In this document: positions 9,535 through 17,834 of the stretch, piece by piece | Numbering within the stretch: the stretch's first letter is position 1 | Layout of the letters: each line of letters opens with the position of its first letter | DNA from: Streptomyces nitrosporeus | GTDB taxonomy: Bacteria; Actinomycetota; Actinomycetes; Streptomycetales; Streptomycetaceae | DNA: 64,000 nt | Direction of reading: 5' to 3' | Assembly: GCF_008704555.1 (NCBI RefSeq) | Contig: NZ_CP023702.1 | Span: forward strand, 6,866,001 to 6,930,000 | Notes under the pieces: generated by a model | Told to the model about the DNA's origin: nothing | Seen by the model: only the letters and a program-made list of their open reading frames with translations | Database searches by the model: none | Position numbers and translations under genes: made by a program

Positions 9535-9636
9535 GCTTCTACCAACACGGAGGAGCGTCCGGTCCTTCCCGGCGGCACGTGCCGCCGGAGCACGGCGGAG
9601 CACGCCGGAGCGGCGCACGGGCGTCAGAATGGGCTC

Positions 9637-10059
9637 ATGTCCTCATCCTTCGCCACGCACCTGCTGAACATCACCACAGGAGGGTCGGAGGCGGTCATCG
9701 ACCTCACCGCCGACTGCGAACAGTTCCTCACCCGTATCGCCCCGGGCCTCGACGGCCTGCTCAACGTCTTCGTTCCGCACGCGACCGCGGGGATCGCGGT
9801 CCTGGAGACGGGTGCGGGCAGCGACGACGACCTCCTCGCGGCCCTGCAGACCCTCCTCCCCGCCGACGACCGCTGGCATCACCGCCACGGCAGCCCCGGC
9901 CACGGCCGTGATCACGTCCTCCCCGCCCTCGTCCCCCCGCACGCCACCCTGCCGGTGATCGGAGGACGGCTGGAGCTGGGGACCTGGCAGTCGGTCTGCC
10001 TGGTGGACACCAACAAGGACAATCCCAACCGCCAGGTTCGTCTGAGCTTCCTGGGCTGA
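9637..10059 (+). CDS. YjbQ/UPF0047 family protein
   Basis: 140 residues, the standard length for this family. Signature residues are present: FVPHATAGIAVLE with the conserved His, a histidine-rich loop (WHHRHG, GHGRDH), and GTWQSVCLVDTN near the end. Members form trimers with a His-lined pocket and have been reported to show weak thiamine-phosphate synthase activity; the physiological role is uncertain. Single gene, divergent from the flavoprotein. Confidence 0.92.
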   Translation: MSSSFATHLLNITTGGSEAVIDLTADCEQFLTRIAPGLDGLLNVFVPHATAGIAVLETGAGSDDDLLAALQTLLPADDRWHHRHGSPGHGRDHVLPALVPPHATLPVIGGRLELGTWQSVCLVDTNKDNPNRQVRLSFLG

Positions 10060-10229
10060 CCAAAGCCACCCCCGGGCAGGGGCATTGCATGAAGCGGATC
10101 CGTCCGGTTCATGTGCCCTGCCCGTGACGTCGTGTCATGTCCTGTTCTGAGGCCGGGAGGCAGTGCAGGTACGGCGCCGGTGAGCACACGGTTGTCGAGA
10201 ACCATAAGAATTGAACGAGACCGTGCCTG

Positions 10230-11093
10230 CCTCCGCGTCATCTCCCATGCCCGTCGGGCTGGAGCACCTGGCCCACGCTCCTTCTTCCACGCCTCTCGTC
10301 AACGCGGCCGGTCTGCCTCCGTTCCTGGACGCGGTGCCCGGCCCGCGGGACCGCAGGGGCCGCCTGTATCCCGCTGTCCGCACTGCCGGCAGCGGCTGCG
10401 ACTGCCGTGCTGACCGGTGCCCGCTTCCCGGCCGCGACCGGCGAGTGGATCACAGACGCACCACGCCGGGCGGTTCGTGCGCCCGGCTTCGTCCCGGACC
10501 TCCTGACCGGGCTGGTGGCGGTCCCGTACTCGGCGGCGGTGTGCCGTCTGCTCGTCCGTCTGGACGGTGACGCGCTGGACGCCGCGATCGGCGCCTTCCT
10601 GTCTGCAGGGACAACCGCCACCCGTGAGCCGGACGCATTGCGGGCGATCGCGGTGGACGGCAAGGCCGTCCGTGGCTCCCGCCCCCGCACGACCGTGGCG
10701 GTCTCGCTGCTGTCCGCGACGGCACACAGTGGAGAGGTTTCCTGCCGGCGCCAAGCTGTCGGCACGAGCAGCGGAATCCCCTCCTTCGCCCTGCTGTTGA
10801 ACGGTGTCGACCTCACCGGTGCCGTGATCACGGCGGATGCCCACACCCCAGCACGACCAGGCGCCTGCCTACGCTCGCGGGGGAGCCCACCGCATCGCTG
10901 TCGTCAACGTGACCGGGCCTTCCGCGAGGACGACTCCAAGATCCGCACCGCTCAACTCCTCCACACGACGGCCGGTCTCCGCGATCCGGCCATCGGTCTC
11001 CACCGGCAAGACGGCCGGGAAAGCATCGCAGCCGCCCTCCGGCGAGCGGCCCGCGACTACCGGCGGCCCCTGGCTCTCCTCGGCCTCACCGGT
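10230..11093 (+). pseudogene. Decayed ISAs1-family transposase
   Basis: Transposase homology runs across shifted frames. GLPPFLDAVPGPRDRRG (N-terminal region, about 10305-10370) continues in another frame with TGEWITDAP and the conserved AIAVDGKAVRGSR (about 10650) and VDLTGAVITADA (about 10810-10850). A shift then gives QHDQAPAYARGGAHRIAVV. The C-terminal motif DDSKIRTAQLL with IAAALRRAARDYRRPLALLGL follows almost directly. At least two frameshifts and a deletion of the central DDE region make it non-functional. Terminal inverted repeats are not obvious. Confidence 0.8.
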
Positions 11094-11282
11094 GGAGACC
11101 GCGCAAGGCCACTTCACGCAGAGATCCTGGCCCCCAGGGGCGGTGCCGCCGGCCCTCCGTACCGCGCGTGCGCGGACGGAGAGACCTCTGCGCGACCCGG
11201 CTTCGCCTGCGATCGAAGTGGAGCACCCGCGCCGCCCTACGGGGGATGGTCGAACGGCACGGGTGGCCAGTGGGGTGTGGCC

Positions 11283-12290
11283 TCATCCCGCTCTTTCCGG
11301 CATTGCTGCCAGCGGATTCATGACCCGGGCGAGGAACTGCCACGAGGTGGGGGCCGATATCCCGTCGTAGTCGGGCAGCGGTGGGTTCTTGTGACCGGAG
11401 TCCGACGGCGGGGCCGCACCGGGGCGACCACCGGGCAGGGTCTGCTCCAGGAAGGCGAGAGCCCGCAGGTGGTAGGTACGCGCGGTCCAGCCGAGACTGA
11501 TGTTGTGCCCGGCTCCGGGCTCGACCACCACGGAAGCCCGCGTCGAAGTCAACGGGGCCGTCAGGTTGCCCACCGCCTCCGCGTCGAACCGCCACCACGG
11601 CTCCTGTTCTCCGAAGGTGAAGCGGACCGGTGCCCGTACCGCGGAGGCGATTTCCGCATAGGTCTGGGGCCACCGGAGGAACTCCTCTGTCTCCCGTAGG
11701 GGTGTGGGAGCCAGCAGAGAGCGGCAAAGACGGAAAGCGTTCGGGGGATAGAGGCTGGGGGCGCCCCAGTGGCGACGCCAGTTCATCCGGCCGGACGCAT
11801 CGCGGGGCAGTTCGTCCTCCGCTGCCGGGGTGTTGCCGAGACCGGAGATGTCCAGACCGATGATGTTGTCGTCATGGTCCTGGGCAGCCATGGTGAGCGC
11901 GGGCTGCCCTCCGCTGGAATGGCCGACGACGAAGAAGCCGCTCCCGATTTCATGCGTGCGGGCGAACCCGACCAGGGCGGCCCGCAACAACTCGGCCTGC
12001 TCCTGGGCGTTCAAGCCTTCCGGCAGAAAAGGGGCTGATGCCCCGTATCCGGGGCGGTCCAGGGCGAGGACGGTGAATCCGAGCTTCACCCCCAGCTCCA
12101 GCAATGACAGACCGGGCGCGGCACGGCTGTCGAAATAACCGGCCCGGACGCCGCCTCCGTGCAGAGCCAGGACGACTGCCCTAGGTGTTCCTGAAGAGGG
12201 CTCGACGAGCAGCCCGGAGAGAGGGACCCCCATGGCATCCAGCGTTGTTCTGGAGGAATTTGGGAAAGTTGAACGCGGCGAGTATGACAT
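11283..12290 (-). CDS. Alpha/beta hydrolase
   Basis: 335 residues with AGAAGGG before the ATG. Alpha/beta-hydrolase landmarks: oxyanion-region LALHGGG (residues 41-47), LDRPGYGAS (about 78-85), nucleophile elbow GHSSGG with Ser125, and C-terminal GAGHNISLG carrying the likely catalytic His. No signal peptide. It is the last gene of a four-gene minus-strand operon (AfsA-like, FabG-like, HAD, hydrolase) with short gaps (33 bp to the HAD gene). Plausible roles are thioester/ester release during hormone synthesis or lactone hydrolysis that turns the signal off; sequence does not choose between them. Confidence 0.9.
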   Translation of the reverse strand: MSYSPRSTFPNSSRTTLDAMGVPLSGLLVEPSSGTPRAVVLALHGGGVRAGYFDSRAAPGLSLLELGVKLGFTVLALDRPGYGASAPFLPEGLNAQEQAELLRAALVGFARTHEIGSGFFVVGHSSGGQPALTMAAQDHDDNIIGLDISGLGNTPAAEDELPRDASGRMNWRRHWGAPSLYPPNAFRLCRSLLAPTPLRETEEFLRWPQTYAEIASAVRAPVRFTFGEQEPWWRFDAEAVGNLTAPLTSTRASVVVEPGAGHNISLGWTARTYHLRALAFLEQTLPGGRPGAAPPSDSGHKNPPLPDYDGISAPTSWQFLARVMNPLAAMPERAG

Positions 12291-12323
12291 GGAATCCCTT
12301 CTCTGTCGGCTGAAACCCCACCG

Positions 12324-12989
12324 TCACTCAGGCGGGCCCACTGCAAGAAGTGCGTCCAGTTCGGCGATCGCCTGGGCCGGCTCCGTGAAATGGATCGCGT
12401 GCCAGCCGGCCTTCCTCGCCCCCTCGCAGTTCTTTTCCATGTCGTCGATCAGTACGCATTCTTCCGGTAGGAACCCGGCGCGCTTCTCGGCTACCCGGAA
12501 GATATCGGTGTCCGGCTTGCGGCTACCCACCTCGAATGACATGACAATGTCCTCGAAGAGCCCCTCGGGATTGATGATCCGGCGCCAGTGCTCGTCCCAG
12601 GCCGGCACCATGTTGGACATCAGTCCGACGAAGGTGCCGCGAGACTTCAGCTGCCGCAGATGATCCACCCACGGCTGGTTGGCCGAACGGCCTTCGAACC
12701 AGCGCGCCGGGAAGTCGGACAGGTCCGCCTTCACTCCCTCCTCGGCCAGCAGAACGGCCTCGACCTGCTGTGACCACTCCTCCTGAGTGATGAGCGGAGT
12801 GTCCAGCGGCGCCAGCATGCCCACCCCGTAGGAGCCGGCCACCTTCTCCATGGAGGCGAGCAACTGGGCGGATGTGATGCCTGTTTTCGCGCAGAAATTT
12901 GCCACGGTTACCTTGGTGGACGGAACCTCAAGCACTCCTCCGTAGTCCGTCCATACGGCGCGGATCGGAGTTTCGGCTGAACGCTGCAT
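12324..12989 (-). CDS. HAD-superfamily phosphatase-like hydrolase
   Basis: 221 residues from an ATG with CAGGGGA upstream. HAD motifs: motif I WTDYGGVLE (nucleophile Asp; the usual second Asp is Gly), motif II MSNMVP, motif III SRKPDTDIF with the conserved Lys, motif IV VLIDDMEKN. Third of four genes in the AfsA-like operon. In AfsA-type pathways the condensation product carries a phosphate from the C3 unit that must be removed, and the methylenomycin furan pathway has a dedicated HAD-type phosphatase (MmfP). Context suggests the same job here. That assignment is inference; the family call is firm. Confidence 0.9.
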   Translation of the reverse strand: MQRSAETPIRAVWTDYGGVLEVPSTKVTVANFCAKTGITSAQLLASMEKVAGSYGVGMLAPLDTPLITQEEWSQQVEAVLLAEEGVKADLSDFPARWFEGRSANQPWVDHLRQLKSRGTFVGLMSNMVPAWDEHWRRIINPEGLFEDIVMSFEVGSRKPDTDIFRVAEKRAGFLPEECVLIDDMEKNCEGARKAGWHAIHFTEPAQAIAELDALLAVGPPE

Positions 12990-13028
12990 CTTTTTTCCCC
13001 TGAAAGTCGAACGAATCGGAATGCAATG

Positions 13029-13733
13029 TCACTGCCCCATTGCCAGGCCACCGCCTACCGGTATCGAGGCGCCGGTCACGAACGAGGCCGCATTGCCGGT
13101 AAGGAATCGGACGACCTCGGCAACCTCCGCAGGTGTTCCCGTGCGGCGCAATGCGGTCTGCGCAATCAAGGCGTCGCGACGCTTTTCCTTCACGCCCTTG
13201 ATCATGTCAGTCTCGATAAGCCCCGGAGTCACCATGTTCACCGTGATGTTCCGCGATCCGAGTTCCCAGGCGAGCGAACGGGTGAGGCCGAGCAATCCAG
13301 CTTTGGAGGAGGCGTAGTTGACCTGACCGGGTGATCCGAGGAAGCCCATCACGGAGGACATGAAAACAATACGCCCCCAGCGGGAACGGATCATTTCCGG
13401 AGCTACGAGCCGTGAGAAGCGGAATGCCGAGACAAGATTTGTTTCCAGGACGCTCCGGAAATCCTCTTCGGCCATCAGGGGGGCCAGGGCATCCTTCGTC
13501 ACACCCGCATTGGCGACGAGCACCTGAACCGGACCGAACTGCTGCACCACTTCGGCCAGAGCGCGCTGGGCATCGTCGGCATCATTGACGTCGCACCGCA
13601 CGCCGAAGAAATCCGCAGGAGGCTCACCGGTGCGATAGGTCACGGCGACTTTGTCGCCCGCGTCCGCCATGGTGCGGGCGATTTCCAGACCGATGCCTCG
13701 GTTTCCGCCCGTAACGAGTACTGTCCTGCTCAT
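13029..13733 (-). CDS. FabG-like 3-oxoacyl-ACP reductase (SDR)
   Basis: 234 residues from an ATG with CAGGAGA upstream; the longer frame to 13853 overlaps the preceding gene and lacks a ribosome site. Classical SDR: NAD(P) motif VTGGNRGIGLE, NAGVT, catalytic Ser in FMSSVMGF, YASSK catalytic pair, and a C-terminal GASIPVGGGLAMGQ. Closest in style to FabG. Second gene of the AfsA-like operon, 46 bp after the synthase. It could reduce the beta-keto group of an ACP-bound chain or the keto group of the hormone skeleton, as JadW2/ScbB-type reductases do. Confidence 0.92.
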   Translation of the reverse strand: MSRTVLVTGGNRGIGLEIARTMADAGDKVAVTYRTGEPPADFFGVRCDVNDADDAQRALAEVVQQFGPVQVLVANAGVTKDALAPLMAEEDFRSVLETNLVSAFRFSRLVAPEMIRSRWGRIVFMSSVMGFLGSPGQVNYASSKAGLLGLTRSLAWELGSRNITVNMVTPGLIETDMIKGVKEKRRDALIAQTALRRTGTPAEVAEVVRFLTGNAASFVTGASIPVGGGLAMGQ

Positions 13734-13779
13734 TTTTTCTCCTGCTGTGGAATCGATGAGGCGGGCGCGGAAGAGGGAG

Positions 13780-14808
13780 TCAACTATTGGCAGGGAGGAC
13801 GGGCGGGCGCACCGTGACGCTGACGACGGCGACGCTCTCGCCGGACTGCTCAAGAGTGACGGACACCTGCTGCGGAGACGAGGACGGGAAGCCGGCCGCT
13901 GCCACTACGCGTATCGGAGAATCCAGTTCAGCGAAGCGGGAGAAGGACGCTTCCAGCGAAGTGATCGAAAGAGACCTGTGGACTTTTCCGGTGCTCCGGG
14001 ACTCCGGTTGCAGGAGCAGCGCCGACTGGCGAGCGGCTTCCATCAGCACCATGGCAGGAATGTGATCGTAGTCGTGGTCGAAAAGTCCTGCATTGCGAAA
14101 ATCCGGTGCCAGGACAGCGGAAAGATTGCGCTTTTCCGCATCCGTCTCGGTGTCGGTCAGCACGACATTCGCCGGATTGAACCGGTTTATTCGGGAAGGC
14201 TGTACGGAGGTCCTTCGGTCGCCTGTCCCGCGGAACGCCGAGGTCATGGGCGGAGCGCTGCCACGCTGCATGAACCGGAGTGAAGCGTATTGAGGGGTGG
14301 GTGCGGAGCTCACTCGGATGTGAGCACCACCCACTGAAACTCCTGCAATTTCCATTTGAATGTCGAAGCCCAGTGCAGTCACTCGTTCCCGGCGGTCGTG
14401 CGTCGGTGTGATCAGTTGGCTCAGGAGAAGCTCTCCCGGCCTCTCGCCCATGGTCAAAGCGTCGCCGCCGTCCAGGTGAATGTCCCAGTCGTTCACCATG
14501 AACGTCGTCTCGAGAGGGATTTCCAGCAGCTCGTGTGCCCCGTGTATGGACGCTTGGCGGCAGGTTTCCAGTAGCAGCAGAGGATCGAATCGCGCAGGGA
14601 TTTCTGTGTGATCGTTGTAATAACTGTGAGAAACGGGAAGTTGCGCGGCCGACCGAAAGGAAAGACTACCTGTCCGCTGCATCCCAGTGACGAACACCTC
14701 GGCCACCGAAGCCCGATGGACCATGCGCCGGTCAATGGTCCGGTTGAAGTCCAGTTCTTCTGGCTCCACCGCCTCGCGTGCTGCCGAAGCGATCTCCGAG
14801 AGTGCCAT
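13780..14808 (-). CDS. AfsA-family hormone synthase (butyrolactone/butenolide/furan type)
   Basis: 342 residues from the ATG at 14808, chosen because AAAGGAA lies 10 nt upstream; the frame runs to 14976. Two AfsA hot-dog repeats: an N-terminal one with MVHRASVAEVFVTG and the helix PLLLLETCRQASI, and a C-terminal one with FDHDYDHIPAMVLMEAARQSA, a hallmark of AfsA/ScbA/MmfL. These enzymes condense a beta-ketoacyl thioester with dihydroxyacetone phosphate. First gene of the operon with reductase, phosphatase and hydrolase. Divergence from the second homologue at 17835-18749 suggests different acyl substrates or products. Upstream palindromes (14947-14980) are candidate receptor sites. Confidence 0.92.
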   Translation of the reverse strand: MALSEIASAAREAVEPEELDFNRTIDRRMVHRASVAEVFVTGMQRTGSLSFRSAAQLPVSHSYYNDHTEIPARFDPLLLLETCRQASIHGAHELLEIPLETTFMVNDWDIHLDGGDALTMGERPGELLLSQLITPTHDRRERVTALGFDIQMEIAGVSVGGAHIRVSSAPTPQYASLRFMQRGSAPPMTSAFRGTGDRRTSVQPSRINRFNPANVVLTDTETDAEKRNLSAVLAPDFRNAGLFDHDYDHIPAMVLMEAARQSALLLQPESRSTGKVHRSLSITSLEASFSRFAELDSPIRVVAAAGFPSSSPQQVSVTLEQSGESVAVVSVTVRPPVLPANS

Positions 14809-14946
14809 GAAGGAAGCGTTCCTTTCTGCGCAAACGTATGCGAGGGGATTTTGTGCGAGGTCCCACTGTTTCCGTCCGGCGGTCCAGCAGCCGTTCACCT
14901 CGATTCGAGAACATAATCCTGCCCTGCTCAAGTCCTCAAGGGCGCT

Positions 14947-14980
14947 ACCTCTTAGAAGAGGTGGTGATACCTCCAAGGAG
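14947..14980. promoter_or_regulatory. Paired palindromes upstream of the first afsA-like gene
   Basis: A near-perfect palindrome with arms ACCTCTT and AAGAGGT around AG (14947-14962). Then a second, weaker palindrome CTCCAAGGAG (14971-14980), whose shared ACCTC half-site starts 22 bp after the first. Located about 140 bp upstream of the afsA-like start. Spacing of about two helical turns on one face is typical of paired TetR-dimer sites. The sequence differs from the AT-rich motifs near the other genes, so a different receptor may bind. Confidence 0.6.
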
Positions 14981-15198
14981 ACACTGCGCGTACCGCTTAT
15001 TGAGGTGGCTGCGCGATATCCATGGGAGTGGGTCCGGGCAAGAGTGCAGGATAGGCGAATGCATGGTTCGAATGCCGCGACGCGGAGTCACGGGCGGCTG
15101 AGGCGGCCGCATCGAGGGCGTCCGCAGCGGCACGGGACGCATCCGAGGAAGCGCATTCGTGTCGGGTACCGCGCCGGCGTGGAAGGAGTTGACCGAGG

Positions 15199-15395
15199 CT
15201 CAGGGCTCTCACACTCTTCCCGGCGGGCACGCGACGGCAGCTACGGCACTTCGCGGCGTTGCCGGAACGCCCGCATATTTCCCAGCGGGCTTCGCCCGGA
15301 GTGCTCCCGCATGTATGCGGGAGCCCCTCTGTCTTGCGATACACCGCATCTGACGCCGCGCGCCGGCCCACCGGGAAGAGCGGGACAGCCCTCAG
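15199..15395. mobile_element. MITE-like 197-bp element, copy 1
   Basis: Ends are imperfect inverted repeats: the first 29 bp (15199-15227, starting CTCAGGGCTCTC) and the reverse complement of the last 29 (15367-15395) agree at about 24 positions. Inside is a perfect 10-bp hairpin, GCTCCCGCAT (15303-15312) with ATGCGGGAGC (15315-15324). A diverged second copy in the same orientation lies at about 30550-30735. No transposase inside. The right end covers the stop codon of the tetR gene at 15392. It could also act as that gene's terminator. Confidence 0.6.
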
Positions 15396-16042
15396 GCGCT
15401 GCAGGTGAGCGCGGCGGGGATCTCGGCGAAGGTTTCCTGGACCAGCTTCGTCAGGCCGTCGCGGCCTCCGTCGCCGCCCAGCGCGGTCCAGCGCAGGGAA
15501 GCCGTGCGCCAAGCCGCCACGAAGATCTCCACGGTCAGCCGGAGCCGTACCTCGTCGACGTTGTCCCCGGCACGGCCGTTCACGGCTTCGATCAGGGTCC
15601 GGGTGGTGTCCTGGCAGTAGCCCAGACTGTGCGCCTGCAGTGCGGGAACGCCCTCCGACAGTTTGCGGGTCGTCAGGAAGCGGCGGTCCCAATCAGGGTC
15701 CATGGCGCTCAGAGTGGTGTGCAGCACCGCCTGGAGAGCGTCGAGGAGGGGGCCGTCCGTCTCCAGGGTGGCCATGGAGTCCAGATAGGCCGACCACAGG
15801 TCGCTGTCCGAGGCGAGCGCTACGTCCTCTTTCGACCGGTAATTCCGGAAGAAGGTGCGCTTGGACACCTCGACGACATCGCACAGGTCGTCCAGCGTGG
15901 TCGCGTCGTAACCATGCTCGGTGAACAGGCGGAGTGCGGTGTCCGACAGCGCCCGGCGGGTGCGCAGCTTCTTCCGTTCGCGCAGCGGCAGGTCACGCAG
16001 GTCATCACTCACACCCACGAGGGTATCACCCGTCACCACCAA
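15392..16042 (-). CDS. TetR-family repressor of the adjacent MFS pump
   Basis: About 216 residues. The start is uncertain: TTG at 16042 has AAAGGG about 10 nt upstream; in-frame GTG codons at 16039, 16036 and 16012 are alternatives. N-terminal TetR helix-turn-helix: ALRLFTEHGYDATTLDDLCD, then VEVSKRTFFRNYRSKEDV. The C-terminal ligand domain is not close to a characterised protein. Divergent from a DHA2-type drug exporter with a 19-bp palindrome between them, the classic TetR/efflux arrangement. Its stop codon lies inside the end of a MITE-like element. Confidence 0.9.
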   Translation of the reverse strand: MVVTGDTLVGVSDDLRDLPLRERKKLRTRRALSDTALRLFTEHGYDATTLDDLCDVVEVSKRTFFRNYRSKEDVALASDSDLWSAYLDSMATLETDGPLLDALQAVLHTTLSAMDPDWDRRFLTTRKLSEGVPALQAHSLGYCQDTTRTLIEAVNGRAGDNVDEVRLRLTVEIFVAAWRTASLRWTALGGDGGRDGLTKLVQETFAEIPAALTCSA

Positions 16043-16065
16043 GAAGCTATTGCCCTTTGACAGCT

Positions 16066-16084
16066 AATGCCACTTGGTGGCATT
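16066..16084. promoter_or_regulatory. TetR operator between tetR and MFS gene
   Basis: Perfect palindrome with 8-bp arms AATGCCAC and GTGGCATT around TTG, 57 bp before the MFS start and about 24 bp beyond the tetR start. Symmetry, length and position suit a TetR-family operator controlling both promoters. Confidence 0.75.
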
Positions 16085-16140
16085 CTCGCCTGAGGGGCCA
16101 ACTTTGGCCGCTGAACGTCCCCCTGAAGGAGCCTGAACTC

Positions 16141-17646
16141 GTGACTACTGCCCCTACGGGCCGGTCCCGTCCGGCGATCACGCTGGTGGTGGTGCTACTG
16201 GCCTTTGTCACAGTGCCGATGTCCATCTCGGGAGCAGCCGTCGCGTTGCCCGACATCGGTGAGGACCTGCATGCCGCAGGTGCACCACTGCAATGGGTCA
16301 TGAACGCCTACAACCTGACGTTCGCGTCGTTCATGCTGGTCGCCGGTTCCACAGCCGACCTGGTGGGCCGGCGCCGCATCTTCGCGTCAGGCGCGGCAGT
16401 GTTCGCCGTCGGCTCGATCGCCGCGGCCGCAGCCTCCGACATCATGCTGCTCGACCTTGCCCGTGCCCTCTCCGGCATCGGCGCGGCAGGGGTGTTCGCC
16501 AGCGGCGGCGCGATCCTGGCCACGACCTTCGACGGTGCCGAGCGCACCCGCGCGTTCGCGGCCCTCGGCAGTGCGGCCGGGCTCGGACTGGCTGCCGGGC
16601 CGACCTTGTCGGGTTGGCTGGTCAGTGGGATGGGCTGGCGCGCGACGTTCGGGCTGCATGCCGTTCTGGTGCTGGTCGCGCTGGCCGGCGTCGGGTTCGT
16701 CGCCGAGTCCCGCGCTCCGCAGCGCCCCCGGCTGAACGTGTCCGGTGCGGTGGTGTTCGTGGCCGGTCTCGGCGCGTTGGTGCTGGGCGCGGTCCAGGGA
16801 CCGGAGTGGGGCTGGGCGAGCCCCGGTGTCCTGCTGCTGCTCGCCGCAGGTCTGGCGTTGCTGGTGGCCTTCGTCGTCATGCAGTCGCGTTCCGCGGCTC
16901 CGCTGCTGGACCTGACGCTGGTCAGGAACCGCCGGTTCCTGGCGCTGTGCATGGTGCCCGTGGTGACGACGTTCGGCTTCGTCACTCTGCTCACTTACCT
17001 GCCCACCTACCTGGTGGGCGCCGGCGGGTTCTCCGCTCAGCGCGCGGGGACCGTGCTGCTGCTGATGACCGCACCGGTACTGCTGGCCCCGCCGCTGGCC
17101 GGAGGGCTGGTGAACCGCGGTGTCTCACCCCGCCTGTTGATCACGCTGTCATTGGCGCTGTTCGCCGCAGGCAACGTGTGGCTCACCGTCATCGGCCCCT
17201 CCACCCCCGTCATCGTCTTCGCCGGTCCGCTGCTGCTGGTCGGGCTCGGTGCCGGGCTGTCGTTCGGTGTGGGTGACGGAATGGCGATGAGCTTGGTCGA
17301 ACCCGAGCAGGCCGGTATGGCCACAGGGTTCCTCAACACCATGCGCATCGGCAGCGAGGCCATCGTCATCGCCGTCTTCGGCGCGGTCCTGGTCAGCCTG
17401 ATCGGCACCCGGGTCGACTCTCCCGAGCTGGCCGAGAAGGTCGCCGCAGGCGACCTGTCCGGTGGTGTCTCCGGCGTACTGGCCGATGGGTACACCCATG
17501 CCCTGCACGTCGCGCTGTACGGAACGGCGGCCGTCTGCGCCGTCGGTGCGGTGATCATCGGAATCGCGCTGGCCCCGAAGCGGCGCGAGACCACCCCGAC
17601 GGCCCCCGCGCCCGGCGACTCGCACGTGCCTGCCGAGGTCGCCTGA
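16141..17646 (+). CDS. MFS drug exporter, DHA2 (14-helix) family
   Basis: 501 residues from a GTG start with GAAGGAGCC upstream. Hydrophobic segments along the whole length fit 14 helices. Family motifs: ALPDIGEDL at the end of helix 1, WVMNAYNLTFA, ADLVGRRR (motif A), and a motif-C-like LGSAAGLGLAAGPTLSGWLV. Relatives such as QacA export cations, dyes and antibiotics by proton antiport; here it may export a pathway product or confer self-resistance. Controlled by the divergent TetR. A strong hairpin follows the stop. Confidence 0.93.
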   Translation: MTTAPTGRSRPAITLVVVLLAFVTVPMSISGAAVALPDIGEDLHAAGAPLQWVMNAYNLTFASFMLVAGSTADLVGRRRIFASGAAVFAVGSIAAAAASDIMLLDLARALSGIGAAGVFASGGAILATTFDGAERTRAFAALGSAAGLGLAAGPTLSGWLVSGMGWRATFGLHAVLVLVALAGVGFVAESRAPQRPRLNVSGAVVFVAGLGALVLGAVQGPEWGWASPGVLLLLAAGLALLVAFVVMQSRSAAPLLDLTLVRNRRFLALCMVPVVTTFGFVTLLTYLPTYLVGAGGFSAQRAGTVLLLMTAPVLLAPPLAGGLVNRGVSPRLLITLSLALFAAGNVWLTVIGPSTPVIVFAGPLLLVGLGAGLSFGVGDGMAMSLVEPEQAGMATGFLNTMRIGSEAIVIAVFGAVLVSLIGTRVDSPELAEKVAAGDLSGGVSGVLADGYTHALHVALYGTAAVCAVGAVIIGIALAPKRRETTPTAPAPGDSHVPAEVA

Positions 17647-17682
17647 CCAGCCTTTCCCGAAGTGTGCCGAGACCACTCGGGG

Positions 17683-17725
17683 CGACGCTCTGCCACCCGC
17701 GGACGGCGGGGGTGGCAGAGCGTCG
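17683..17725. terminator. Strong bidirectional terminator hairpin
   Basis: A perfect 16-bp stem, CGACGCTCTGCCACCC (17683-17698) with its complement (17710-17725), and an 11-nt loop, between the convergent MFS and second afsA-like genes. The best terminator candidate in the window. Confidence 0.85.
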
Positions 17726-17834
17726 TCGTTGGGCGTCCGAGGAGGCAGGAGATCGTCCGAGGCTCATCCGGGAGGAAAGAGCCGGGCGTTCGCGCGCTCG
17801 GACAAGGCCCGTCCGTCGCGGGCCCCCCGTGCCG

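Noticed and set aside
14997-15692. Open frame across the MITE-like element as a small conserved protein
   Set aside because: The similar frame in copy 2 follows from DNA similarity, carries stops outside the repeat, and has no ribosome site.
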